Assembly (NCBI GenBank): GCA_024641945.1
Contig: JAHECD010000003.1
Span: 24,835-88,834 of the forward strand
Direction of reading: 5' to 3'
Length of the DNA stretch: 64,000 nt
Source of the DNA: Rubrivivax sp.
GTDB lineage: Bacteria > Pseudomonadota > Gammaproteobacteria > Burkholderiales > Burkholderiaceae_C
Shown here: positions 17,655 through 27,200 of the stretch, one piece after another
Numbering within the stretch: the first letter of the stretch is position 1
Layout of the letters: every line of letters starts with the position of its first letter
Notes under the pieces: generated by a model
What the model saw: only the letters and a program-made list of their open reading frames with translations
Told to the model about the DNA's origin: nothing
Database searches by the model: none
Position numbers and translations under genes: made by a program

Positions 17655-20600
17655 GTTCGGCCCTCCTTCGGGGAAATCGGGGGAATCGGCGCGACCACCG
17701 GCGCGGGCGGTGTCGGCGCCGCCTTCTGCGCCGCCGCACGGCGCCGGAACGGCCGGCTCGCCAGCTGCTCCGCGTCGTCGACGAACGTGAACAGCACCGG
17801 GATCACGAGCAGGCTCAGGAAGGTGGAGGTGATGAGACCGCCGATCACCACGATCGCCATCGGCGAGCGGAAGCTCGGGTCGACACCGATGCCCAGCGCG
17901 ATCGGCATCATGCCCGCGGCCATGGCGATGGTGGTCATGACGATCGGGCGCGCGCGTTTGCTGCAGGCGTCGAGGATCGCGTCCCAGCGGTTCAGCCCAT
18001 GTTCGCGCCGCGCGAGCACGACATAGTCGATGAGCAGGATCGAGTTCTTCGTCGCGATGCCCATCAGCATGATGAGGCCGATCATCGAAGGCATCGAGAT
18101 CGCCGTGTGCGTGATGAAGAGGGCGAGAAACGCACCCGGCACCGACAGCACCAGCGCTCCCAGGATCGTCACCGGCTGGATGAAATCCTTGAACAGCAGC
18201 ACCAGCACGATGTAGATGCACAGCACCCCCGTCAGCATGGCCAGGCCGAAGCTCTGGAAAAGCTCGTTCATCGCCTCGGCGTCGCCCACGGCGGTGACCG
18301 AGATGCCGGGCGGCAGGTTCTTCAGGCTCGGCAGCGCCAGCGCCGTCTGCTCGACCTCGCCGAGCGGCTGGCCGTTGAGCTCGAGCTCGAAATTGATGTT
18401 GCGCATGCGGTCGTAGCGGTCGATCTGGGCCGGCCCGCTGTCGATGCCGATCGTGGCCACGCTGGACAGCGGCACCGGCCCGCGCGCGCCAGGCACCGGC
18501 AGGCGCGACAGCAGGTCGAGATCGCCGCGCGCATCGGCACGCAGGCGCACGACGACCGGCACCTGGCGCTGGCTCAGGTTGAGCTTGGGCAGCGCCTGGT
18601 CGTAGTCGCCCGAGGTGGCCACCCGCAACGTGTCGGCGATCGCGGCCGAGGTCACGCCCAGGTCGGCCGCCCGCGCGCTGTCGGGGCGCACGATGAGTTC
18701 CGGACGCACGAGGCTCGAGCTCGACGTGACGTTGCCGATGCCTGGGATGCCGCGCAGTTCGCGCTCCACGAGCCGGCCGTGCTCGGCCAGCACGCGGCCG
18801 TCCTCGCCGGCGAGCACGAGCACATACTTCTCCGACGACCCACCGAAGCCGACCTTCACGCGCGCGCCAGGTATCGCCGCCACGGCCTCGCGCAACTGGG
18901 CCTCGATCTGCTGCTTCTTCAGGCCCGGGCGCTGTTGGCGCGGCGTCATGTTGATCGTCAACGTGGCCTTGCGTACCTCGGCCGCACCGCCGGGCGCAAA
19001 CGGGTCGCTGCCGGTCGCGCCGCCCCCGATCGCCGTGTAGACGAGCTTGACGTGGGGGTTCTTCTGCACCGCCACGCGCGCCTGCTCCGCCGCTGCGTAG
19101 GTCTGCTCGAAGGTGCTGCCCGGCGGCAGCGTCACCATGACCTGGGTCTGGTTCAGGTCGTCCGGCGGGATGAACCCGGTCGGCAGCAGCGGCACGAGCC
19201 CGAGCGAGCCCCCGAAGAATACGGCCGCCGCCAGCATCGTGAGCACGCGGTGCTTCAGGCACCAGGCCGCCCAGCCCCCATAGGTGCTGAGCCAGCGCGG
19301 CGTGTGGTATCCCGACTTCGGCGGCTTCAGGATGTAGGCCGCCATCATCGGCGTGAGCATGCGCGCGACGACGAGCGAGAAGAAGACGGCGATCGCCGCG
19401 GTCCAGCCGAACTGGACGAAGAACTTGCCGGGCACGCCGGCCATGAAGGCCGTCGGCAGGAAGACCGCGATCAGCGTGAAGGTGGTGGCGATGACCGCCA
19501 GGCCGATCTCGTCGGCCGCTTCCATGGCCGCCGCGTACGGCGTCTTGCCCATGCGCAGGTGGCGCATGATGTTTTCGATCTCGACGATCGCGTCGTCGAC
19601 CAGGATCCCGACCACGAGCGACAGGCTGAGCAGCGTGACGACGTTGATCGTGAAGCCGAAGACATAGTGCATCACCGCAAACGACGGGATCACGCTCAGC
19701 GGCAGCGCCGTCGCGGCGACGAGCGTGGCGCGCCAGTCGCGCAGGAAGAGCCACACCACCAGCACCGCGAGCGCGGCGCCCTCGTACAGCAGCGCCATCG
19801 AGCCTTCGTAGTTCTCCTGCACCGGGTCGACGAAATTGAACGCCTCGACGATCTGGATGTCCGGATGCGCGGCCTCGAGCCTGCCAAGCTCGGCACGCAC
19901 GCCGGCCGCGGTATCGACCTCGCCCGCGCCGAGCGAACGCACGATCTCGAAGCCGACCACCGGCTTGCCATCGAGCAGCGCGGCGCTGCGCCGCTCGGCC
20001 ACGGTGTCGGCCACCGTCGCCACCTGGTCGAGGCGGATGCGCCGGCCATCCGACAGCGCGATCTCCATGCGCCCGAGTTCGGCGGCCGTCTGCACGGTGG
20101 CAATGGTGCGCACCGACTGCTCGGCGCCACCGACGTCGACCCGCCCGCCCGCGGCTTCCTGCTGCACCGCGCGCAACTGACGCGAGATGTCGGCCGCCGT
20201 GGCATTCAGTGACAACAGGCGCGCCGGGTCGAGCTCGACGGCGACCTCGCGTGTGACGCCACCCACCCGCGAGACGGCGCCGACACCGCGCACGCTGAGC
20301 ATGGCCTTGGCCACCGTGTTGTCGACGAACCAGCTCAGCGCCTCGTCGTCCATGCGTGTGGAGGCCACGGTGTAGGTGAGGATCGGCGCCCCCGCCAGAT
20401 TGACGCGGGCGATGACCGGGTCGCGCAGGTCGCCGGGCAGGTCGGAGCGGATGCGCGAGATCGCATCACGAACGTCGTCCACGGCCTCCTGCGTGGGCTT
20501 CTCGAGGCGGAATTCCACCGTGATGGTGGCCGTGCCGTCCTGCACCGTGGTGTAGATGTGCTTGATGTTCTGCAGCGTGGCGACCGAGTTCTCGATCTTG

Positions 20601-20794
20601 CGCGCGACCTCGGTCTCCATCTGCGCCGGCGCGGCACCGGGCAGCGATGCCGTGATCGTGACCGTGGGCAGGTCGATGTCGGGGAAGTTCTGGATCTTCA
20701 TCGAGCGGAAGCCCATCAGGCCCACGAGCGTGAGCATGACGAACAGCAGCACCGACGGGATCGGGTTGCGGATGGACCATGCGGAGACGTTCAT
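17651..20794 (-). CDS. RND efflux transporter, inner-membrane permease (AcrB/HAE1 family)
   Basis: A 1047-residue proton-driven drug/solvent exporter subunit, normal RND length. The N terminus is WSIRNPIPSVLLFVMLTLVG (TM1). Proton-relay aspartates are in TM4 (GILVDDAIVEIEN). The periplasmic porter domains follow, and the second half repeats the layout with LMGIATKNSILLIDYV. The C-terminal tail is rich in Ala/Pro and ends PISPKEGRT. It acts with the periplasmic adaptor (20807-21928) and the outer-membrane channel (21945-23432) of the same operon. The substrate range cannot be read from the sequence. A very long antisense open frame here is a composition effect. Confidence 0.95.
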   Translation of the reverse strand: MNVSAWSIRNPIPSVLLFVMLTLVGLMGFRSMKIQNFPDIDLPTVTITASLPGAAPAQMETEVARKIENSVATLQNIKHIYTTVQDGTATITVEFRLEKPTQEAVDDVRDAISRIRSDLPGDLRDPVIARVNLAGAPILTYTVASTRMDDEALSWFVDNTVAKAMLSVRGVGAVSRVGGVTREVAVELDPARLLSLNATAADISRQLRAVQQEAAGGRVDVGGAEQSVRTIATVQTAAELGRMEIALSDGRRIRLDQVATVADTVAERRSAALLDGKPVVGFEIVRSLGAGEVDTAAGVRAELGRLEAAHPDIQIVEAFNFVDPVQENYEGSMALLYEGAALAVLVVWLFLRDWRATLVAATALPLSVIPSFAVMHYVFGFTINVVTLLSLSLVVGILVDDAIVEIENIMRHLRMGKTPYAAAMEAADEIGLAVIATTFTLIAVFLPTAFMAGVPGKFFVQFGWTAAIAVFFSLVVARMLTPMMAAYILKPPKSGYHTPRWLSTYGGWAAWCLKHRVLTMLAAAVFFGGSLGLVPLLPTGFIPPDDLNQTQVMVTLPPGSTFEQTYAAAEQARVAVQKNPHVKLVYTAIGGGATGSDPFAPGGAAEVRKATLTINMTPRQQRPGLKKQQIEAQLREAVAAIPGARVKVGFGGSSEKYVLVLAGEDGRVLAEHGRLVERELRGIPGIGNVTSSSSLVRPELIVRPDSARAADLGVTSAAIADTLRVATSGDYDQALPKLNLSQRQVPVVVRLRADARGDLDLLSRLPVPGARGPVPLSSVATIGIDSGPAQIDRYDRMRNINFELELNGQPLGEVEQTALALPSLKNLPPGISVTAVGDAEAMNELFQSFGLAMLTGVLCIYIVLVLLFKDFIQPVTILGALVLSVPGAFLALFITHTAISMPSMIGLIMLMGIATKNSILLIDYVVLARREHGLNRWDAILDACSKRARPIVMTTIAMAAGMMPIALGIGVDPSFRSPMAIVVIGGLITSTFLSLLVIPVLFTFVDDAEQLASRPFRRRAAAQKAAPTPPAPVVAPIPPISPKEGRT

Positions 20795-20806
20795 CGTGGC
20801 CGGCGC

Positions 20807-21928
20807 CTACTTGCTGGCCTGTGCGCCAGACGCTGCATCGACCACGCGCACCGTGTCGCCGTCGCTCAGGAACGCGCCGCCCTGCGCCACGACCCGTGCG
20901 TTGGGTGCCAGCCCGGAGGTGATCTCGATGCGCGCCCCGTCGCGCCGGCCGACCCCCACCTTGACCTGCGTGACCTTGCCGTCGGCGCCCACCGTGAAGA
21001 CGTAGCTGAAGCCGTCGCGCAGCAGCACGGCGCTCTGCGGCAGCGCGAGCGCCGGCGTCGAGCCGAGTTCGAATTCGCCGCGCGCGAACATGCCCGCGCG
21101 CGCCGTGCCAGGCGTCGGCAGGTCGACGTAGACGATGCCATTGCGCGTGGCCGCATCGACGGTCGGCGCGACCATCCGCACCTTGCCTGACACCGGCTGC
21201 CCACCCGGCGGCACCACCTTCACCGCCTGGCCGCGGGCGATGCGCACGAGGTCGACCGACGCCACCTCGGCACGCCACTCCAGCCGCCCCTGGCGGATCA
21301 GGCGGAACAGTTCCTGGCCTGCCGGTACGACAGCGCCCACGGTCGCGGCACGCGCCGAGATGACACCGCTGTCCGGCGCCAGCACCTGGGTCTGGCGCAG
21401 CCGCACCTGCTGCACGCGCGCCGCCGCGCGCTGCGCCTCGAGGCGCGCCTGGGCCGTGCGCTCGGTGGTGAAGTACTGATTGATCTGCTGGGCACTCAAC
21501 GCCCCGGTGGCCTGCAGGTCGCGCGCGCGCTGGGCATTGGCGGCGGCATCTGCGAGCGTGGCCTCGGCCTCGGCAACGGCGGCGCGCGTCTGCGCCAGAT
21601 CGGCTTGCGCCACGTCGGACGTGAAGACGGCCAGCACCTGCCCGCGTTTGACCGCGTCGCCGACGTTGACCCGCACATCGGACAGGCGCGCGCCGTTCAC
21701 TTCGGCGCCGACGATCGCCTCCTGCCAGGCGGCGATGTTGCCGTTGGCGGCCACACGCAGCGGCCACGCGGCCGTCGCCGGCTGCACCACCGTGACACTC
21801 AGGGCCGGCTTCGGCGCGCTCTTTGCATCGCCAGCCTTGTCATCGGCCGCATGGACGGCCAGCCCGGCAGCCAAGAGCAGGCCCGCTGCGCCCAGGGCAG
21901 CGGCGATCGAAGGAAAAAATCGTTTCAT
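20807..21928 (-). CDS. RND efflux periplasmic adaptor (membrane fusion protein)
   Basis: A 373-residue HlyD/AcrA-type adaptor that bridges the RND pump and outer-membrane channel. It has an N-terminal signal (MKRFFPSIAAALGAAGLLL), first lipoyl half (NGNIAAWQEAIVGAEVNGAR), a coiled-coil hairpin (QTRAAVAEAEATLADAAANA to QRAAARVQQVRLRQTQV), second lipoyl half (VLAPDSGVISARAATVG), and beta-barrel/MP domains (GMFARGEFELG, LPQSAVLLRDG). No lipobox is seen, so it is probably soluble periplasmic or anchored by an uncleaved signal. It is spaced 12 bp from the downstream permease and 16 bp from the upstream channel gene, all on the minus strand. Confidence 0.92.
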   Translation of the reverse strand: MKRFFPSIAAALGAAGLLLAAGLAVHAADDKAGDAKSAPKPALSVTVVQPATAAWPLRVAANGNIAAWQEAIVGAEVNGARLSDVRVNVGDAVKRGQVLAVFTSDVAQADLAQTRAAVAEAEATLADAAANAQRARDLQATGALSAQQINQYFTTERTAQARLEAQRAAARVQQVRLRQTQVLAPDSGVISARAATVGAVVPAGQELFRLIRQGRLEWRAEVASVDLVRIARGQAVKVVPPGGQPVSGKVRMVAPTVDAATRNGIVYVDLPTPGTARAGMFARGEFELGSTPALALPQSAVLLRDGFSYVFTVGADGKVTQVKVGVGRRDGARIEITSGLAPNARVVAQGGAFLSDGDTVRVVDAASGAQASK

Positions 21929-21944
21929 CACGGTATCTGGCCTG

Positions 21945-23432
21945 TCATGGGGCACGCGGCGCCGGTGTGGCTGCTGCCTGTGTTTCCGACCAACCCCCAC
22001 CCAGCGCCCGATACAGCGCGATCCACGCCGCCACGCGTTCGCGCTGCAGGTCGATCAGCGCGCTGTTCGCTGCGACTGCCGTGCGGCGGGCGTCCTCCAA
22101 CTCGAACACGCTCGCCAGCCCGCCCTTGAAGCGCGCCTCGGTGGCGCGGAACGAACTGTCGAAACCCTCGGTGGCGACCCGGGCGTCCTCCTGACGTGCG
22201 GCGGTGCTCTGCAGCGCGACCATCGCCTCCTCGACCTCGCGCACCGCCGTGCGCAGGCGCGCCTGGTATTGCACGACCGACTCGTCGTACGCGGCACGCG
22301 CGGCATCGAGGTTCGCGCTGCGGGTGCCGCCGTCGAAGATCGGGAACGTCACCTGCAGCGGCCCGATCGTCCACGTGCTGCCGTTCACCGAGCCGGCACC
22401 GGTGGAGATGCCCATCGCACCGACGCTGCCGGCCAGGCTCACCCGCGGCCAGCGTCGTGCGTCGGCGATGCGCTGGTCCGCGGCCGCGGCCTCGACGGCC
22501 AGCGCCGCTTCGGCCAGATCGGGACGCTGTGCGAGCAACGCAGCCGGCACGGTGTCGAAGGCGATCGGCGCCGGCTGCGGCAGGCGCGCGCGGCCGGGTT
22601 CGAGCTGCAAACGCAGCGCGGCCTCGTCGGCCGCCGTCAGCGCGACGAGCGCCTTGACCAGCGCATCGCATTGCGCGCGCTGCGCAGTGACCTGCGCACG
22701 GCCCTGGGCGGCGCTGGCGCGCGACAGCGCCGCCGTCGCCGGGGCCAGCAATCCGGCAGCCGCACCCTTGTCATTGACACGCGCCGTTTCGGCGCGCGAC
22801 GCGGCGTCGACCTGCGACTGGCCGAGTTGTGCCTCGCAAGCACGCAACGCCAGGTAGCTCGAAGCCGCCTCGGCCGCGACCGAGACCCTTGCGGCATGCC
22901 ATGCGGCCTGGGCCCCCTCGAGCCGGGCCTGACCCGCGTCCCGAGCGGCGCGGCCGGCGCCGAAGAGATCGATCTCCCAACTGGCCTGCAGGCCCGCGGT
23001 GGTCGTGGTGGCCAGCGCAGCGCGAGGTTCGGCGCGCCCGCGCCCGGCACTTGCACCCGCATCGACCAGCGGCAGCAGAGCCGCACCCGCCGCCACCCGC
23101 GCCGCACGTGCCTGCGCGATGCGCGTCGTGGCCGATGCAAGTGAAGGGCTGGCACGCTGCGCGGCGTCGACGATCGACAGCAGCACCGGGTCGTCGAACT
23201 GCGACCACCAGCGCAACAGATCGGTGGGCTGGCCGGCATGGGGCAATGGCGCGCTCCACGCCGATGCTGGCACGCCGGGCCCGGCCGCCGCTGCAGCGGC
23301 CGCGTGCGCAGGCGCCGCAGGTGCCGCGGGTGTCGGTGACTGGCCGAAGAGCGGCACGGCGCAGCCGGCGAGCGACAGCAGCATCGACACCGCCAGCGCC
23401 GTACCGACCATCAGTGTTCGGTGGGAAGTCAT
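21945..23432 (-). CDS. outer-membrane efflux lipoprotein, NodT/OprM family
   Basis: A 495-residue TolC-type channel. The signal peptide ends in a lipobox (LSLAGC with Cys at about residue 24), so it is an outer-membrane lipoprotein. The duplicated OEP domain is visible: WWSQFDDPVLLSIVDAAQ with ASPSLASATTRIAQARAA, a long coiled-coil region, VPAALLAQRPDLAEAAL (NodT signature), and IGPLQVTFPIFDGGTRS plus KGGLASVFELEDARR in the second half. Stop and start overlap the upstream tetR gene by four bases (23429-23432), so the channel is the second gene of the operon. Confidence 0.92.
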   Translation of the reverse strand: MTSHRTLMVGTALAVSMLLSLAGCAVPLFGQSPTPAAPAAPAHAAAAAAAGPGVPASAWSAPLPHAGQPTDLLRWWSQFDDPVLLSIVDAAQRASPSLASATTRIAQARAARVAAGAALLPLVDAGASAGRGRAEPRAALATTTTAGLQASWEIDLFGAGRAARDAGQARLEGAQAAWHAARVSVAAEAASSYLALRACEAQLGQSQVDAASRAETARVNDKGAAAGLLAPATAALSRASAAQGRAQVTAQRAQCDALVKALVALTAADEAALRLQLEPGRARLPQPAPIAFDTVPAALLAQRPDLAEAALAVEAAAADQRIADARRWPRVSLAGSVGAMGISTGAGSVNGSTWTIGPLQVTFPIFDGGTRSANLDAARAAYDESVVQYQARLRTAVREVEEAMVALQSTAARQEDARVATEGFDSSFRATEARFKGGLASVFELEDARRTAVAANSALIDLQRERVAAWIALYRALGGGWSETQAAATPAPRAP

Positions 23433-24136
23433 CTTTGATTCTTTCTGGTTCGGCGCACGGACAGGCTCTCCAGGCGACGACGTTTTTCGGCCTCGAACAT
23501 CGACAAGCCGAACATCACGAGCCGATCGGCCCATCGATCGAGCGCACCGGGTTGATCATGCAACTGCGGTGCCAGCTGGTCCGTGACGTCGCGGCCCAGG
23601 TGCAGGTGGACCCCCAGCCCGGTCAGGCAGACGGCGAGCCGCAGCACGTCGTCATCGGCGCGGGTCAGCCCGAGATGGCGGCACAACAGCGCCACCAGCG
23701 CGTCGTGCAGCGGGCGGAGGCTCTGCGCCACACCCAGCGGCCACAGCCCCGTGGGTTCGAGCATTTCGCGGAAATGCAGCTTCATGCACAGGCGCGCCTC
23801 GTCGCCCACGCGCAGCGGCTCCAGGAAACTTTCGTAGAACAGGCGCAAGGCCTCGGCCAGTGGCATGTCCGCATCCGCCAGGCGCGCCACGTCGGCACCC
23901 GCCGCATCCAGCGGCTCCAGGAAGACGGCGCGGTACAGCCCGGCCTTGTCGCCGAAGTAGTAGCTGATGGCAGCGACGTTGACGTCGGCGACCTCTGCCA
24001 GCTCGCGTGTCGACGTGCGCGCAAATCCCTGCCGCGCGAAGAGGTGCAAACCGGCACTCAGCAGCCTCGCACGCGACGCCTCTCCATCGGTGCGGGGTGG
24101 TCGCGTGGCGGTCGAACTCGACGACATGGATGGCAT
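23429..24136 (-). CDS. TetR-family transcriptional regulator of the RND operon
   Basis: A 235-residue repressor. The helix-turn-helix runs at about residues 22-70: ARLLSAGLHLFARQGF, TSTRELAEVADVNVAAISY, then YYFGDKAGLYRAVF. The C-terminal ligand domain resembles the CecR/YbiH (DUF1956) type, with REMLEPTGLWP and the terminal ALDRWADRLVMFGLSMFEAE segment. It is the first gene of the efflux operon and overlaps the next gene by 4 bp, so it probably represses itself and the pump through the palindrome at 24141-24166. The ATG at 24136 was chosen; another in-frame ATG three codons in is possible. The ligand is unknown. Confidence 0.9.
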   Translation of the reverse strand: MPSMSSSSTATRPPRTDGEASRARLLSAGLHLFARQGFARTSTRELAEVADVNVAAISYYFGDKAGLYRAVFLEPLDAAGADVARLADADMPLAEALRLFYESFLEPLRVGDEARLCMKLHFREMLEPTGLWPLGVAQSLRPLHDALVALLCRHLGLTRADDDVLRLAVCLTGLGVHLHLGRDVTDQLAPQLHDQPGALDRWADRLVMFGLSMFEAEKRRRLESLSVRRTRKNQR

Positions 24137-24140
24137 GCTA

Positions 24141-24166
24141 GTCGATAAATCAAACGATTGATTGAC
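24141..24166. promoter_or_regulatory. palindromic candidate TetR operator
   Basis: Immediately upstream of the tetR ATG (24136) lies a 26-bp imperfect palindrome with half-site GTCrATmAATC, 9 of 13 pairs complementary. A nested perfect inverted repeat AATCAA-acga-TTGATT (24148-24163) overlaps it. It is AT-rich against a GC-rich background. Position and symmetry fit binding by the TetR-family regulator. This is a sequence-based inference only. Confidence 0.5.
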
Positions 24167-24262
24167 TTGCGATGAAGCCTGCCATGGCGTGGGGTCATCC
24201 GTCTTGCCGACTGGCACCAACGCGCCCGATGCTGGCGAGCACCGGGCGGGCTGTGCTTGCCG

Positions 24263-27200
24263 TCAGAGCGGGGCCGGCGCGCTCATGCGGCGGGCATGGC
24301 GCGCGACGAGCGACAGGAGCTCCTCTTCGCCGTAGGGCTTGCCCAGGTAGTGGTTCACGCCCAGTTCATTGGCGTAGTCGCGGTGCTTCTGCGCAATGCG
24401 CGAGGTGATCATGATGACCGGCAGGTCGGCCAGGCGCGCGTCGGCGCGCAGGTTGCGCACGAGATCGAAGCCGTCCATGCGCGGCATCTCGATATCGCTC
24501 AGCACCACCGCGGGCTTTTCTTCCGCCAGGCGCTCGAGCGCGTCCATCCCGTCCTTCGCCGTCGTCACGCGGTAGCCCTCGCGGACGAGCAGGCGCTGCG
24601 TCACTCGGCGCACCGTGAGCGAATCATCGACCACGAGGATCAGCGGCGCGGCCGGGGCCTCGGGTTCCACCGCCACCGGCACCACGGTATCGGCGGCGGG
24701 CGCGCGCAGCCGGGCGCGGGCGGCATCGCCGTAGAGCGCTGCGAGCGCGACCGGGTTGTAGATCGGCGACACCGCGCCGGACGGCAGCAGCGTCATGCCG
24801 GCCAGCCCGGGCAAGCGCGCGAGTTGGGGGCCGAGGTTCTTGACCACGACTTCCTGGTTGCCCACGATCTCGTCGACATGCAGGGCCACACGCTGTGCCG
24901 CGCTGCGGATGACGACCACCGGAACCGTGCGGCCCGCCACCGCGCCACGGGGCTCGCGGTCGAGCAACGCACCGAGCCAATGGAAGGGCACGGCCACGTC
25001 GCCCAGCATCCAGGTGCCGGCCGCATAGGCCTGCTCGACCTCGTCGACACGCACGCGGCGCACCACCTCGACCAACGTCGACGGCACGGCCACGGTCACG
25101 TCGCCGCAACGCAGCAACACGACCTGCGTCACCGCCGTCGTCAGCGGAAGCACGAGCCGAAAACGTGTGCCGTGGCCGGGCGTGCTGTCGGTTTCGATGC
25201 GCCCACCCATGGCCACGACCTCGGAACGGACGATGTCCATGCCGACACCGCGGCCCGCCAGTTCGGTGACCGAGTGCGCGGTGCTGAACCCGGGCGTGAA
25301 GATGAAATCGGCCAGCTCGGCATCGCTGGGCGCGGCGTCAGCGGCCAGCAGGCCGGCTGCAACGGCGCGTTCGCGGATTCGCTCCAGGTTCAGGCCCGCG
25401 CCGTCGTCACGGAATTCGACCGCGACCTCGTTGCCCTCCTGGTGCAGCGCAATCGTGATCGCGCCGGTGGACTCCTTGCCTGCCGCCACGCGCGCGGCCG
25501 GCGCCTCGATGCCGTGGGTCACGCAGTTGCGCAACAGGTGCTCGAAGGGCGCGGTCATGCGGTCGAGCACACCGCGGTCGATTTCGATCGAGCCGCCGAC
25601 GATGTCGAGCTTGACCTGGCGCTGCGTCTCCTTGGCGGCCTGCCGCACGACGCGGTAAAGACGTTCGGACAACGCCTCGAACTCGATCATGCGGGTACGG
25701 AGCAGGTCGTCCTGCAGCGACCGCGTCAGCCGTGCCTGGTCGGCCAGCTGGTCTTCGGTGGACTGCAGCGTGCGCTGCAGGCTGCGCTGCACCGTGGCCA
25801 CGTCGTTCACCGACTCGGCCAGCATGCGCGTGAGTTCCTGGAAGCGCGTGAAGCGGTCCATCTCGAGCGGGTCGAACTCGGCCGAAGCGGCCTTCGCCGC
25901 TTCCATGCGAGAGCTGATCTGTGACTCGGCCTGCACCTCGATGTCGCGCAGCTGGCTGCGCATGCGGTCGAGGTTGTCGGTCAGGTCGGACAGGCTCGAC
26001 TTGAGCTGCCCGACGTCGGACTCCATCCGGGCGCGCGCAATGCTCACCTCGCCCGCCTGGTTGACCATGCGGTCGAGCAGCGCGGCGCGCACCCGTACGG
26101 CTGCGGTCGACACGGCCGGCGCACGCTCCTGGGCCTCGACGGGCAGTGACGCGTCGAAGGCCGTGAATCGGCTCCAGTCGACCGGCGGCGCGGCCAGCGG
26201 CAACGACGTAGCGACGTCCGCCAGGTCGTCCGCGGCCAACGCGGGTTCTTCTGCGCAGGGCCCATCGGGCACGTCGTCGAGATCCACGCCGGCGGGTTCT
26301 TGCGCGATCTCGACCACGGGCGGGCTGCTGGGCTCGACCGGCTCCGACACCAACGCCTGTACCGGCATCGGTTCCGGCGCAACAACGGGCGCGGCCTCCG
26401 GCGCCGGGGCCGGCTGCTGCGCGGCGGCCGCCAACGCTGCACGCAACGCGGTGAAGTCGTTCTCGATGGCATCGACTTGCGCGACCAGCGGATCGACGTC
26501 AGCAGGCTTGATGTCCGCGTCCGCGAGCAGATGCTCGATCGACGTCTCCAGGCGGTGGGCGCGCTCGCCAAGCCGCATGGCACCGGCCAGGCGCGCACCC
26601 CCCTTGAAGGTATGCAGCGTGCGCATGCACGCCGCGGCGGCGCCGGGATCGGCCGCCCGGTGGGCCCACTCTCGCATGCGCGAGTGCAATTGCGGCAACA
26701 GTTCCTCGGCCTCTTCCGCGAAGATCGGAAACAGGTCCGGGTCGATCGAGTCGTCGGCCCCCGCGAAGGCGGCATCCAGATCGTGGGCCGCGCCACGGTC
26801 GCTGGCCGCCAGGAGAGATGGGGCGGGCACATCGCCACCCAGGGAGCCCCCGGAGGATTCGGCGAATGAAACGCTGGTGTCGTCCTCCTTGAAATCCGGC
26901 AGGTCTGGCAGTGCATCCCTATCGGACACATCGCTGCCCGCGGGCATCGGTTCGGGCTGGTGGTCGTCGAGGCGTTCCACCAGCCCAGGCGTGACGGACT
27001 TCAGGAAACCGGCAGCGAACTGGTGCAGCAGGCGGCGGATCTCGTCGGCCGCCTCGTTGTAGAGGTCGGGTTCGCCGGGTGACAGGCCGTTGGTCTCGTT
27101 CGAGCGCATCAGCGCATGCTCGAGCGCTCGCGCAAGCGTCGACAAATCTGCAAAGCCGACGGTGGCCGAACTGCCCGCCAACGAGTGCGCCAGCACGACG

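Noticed and set aside
17576..20212. An 878-codon open frame on the plus strand opposite the RND permease and its operon.
   Set aside because: It has no family motif, is full of His/Arg/Gln (the usual GC-rich antisense composition), and is fully antisense to a clear RND gene.
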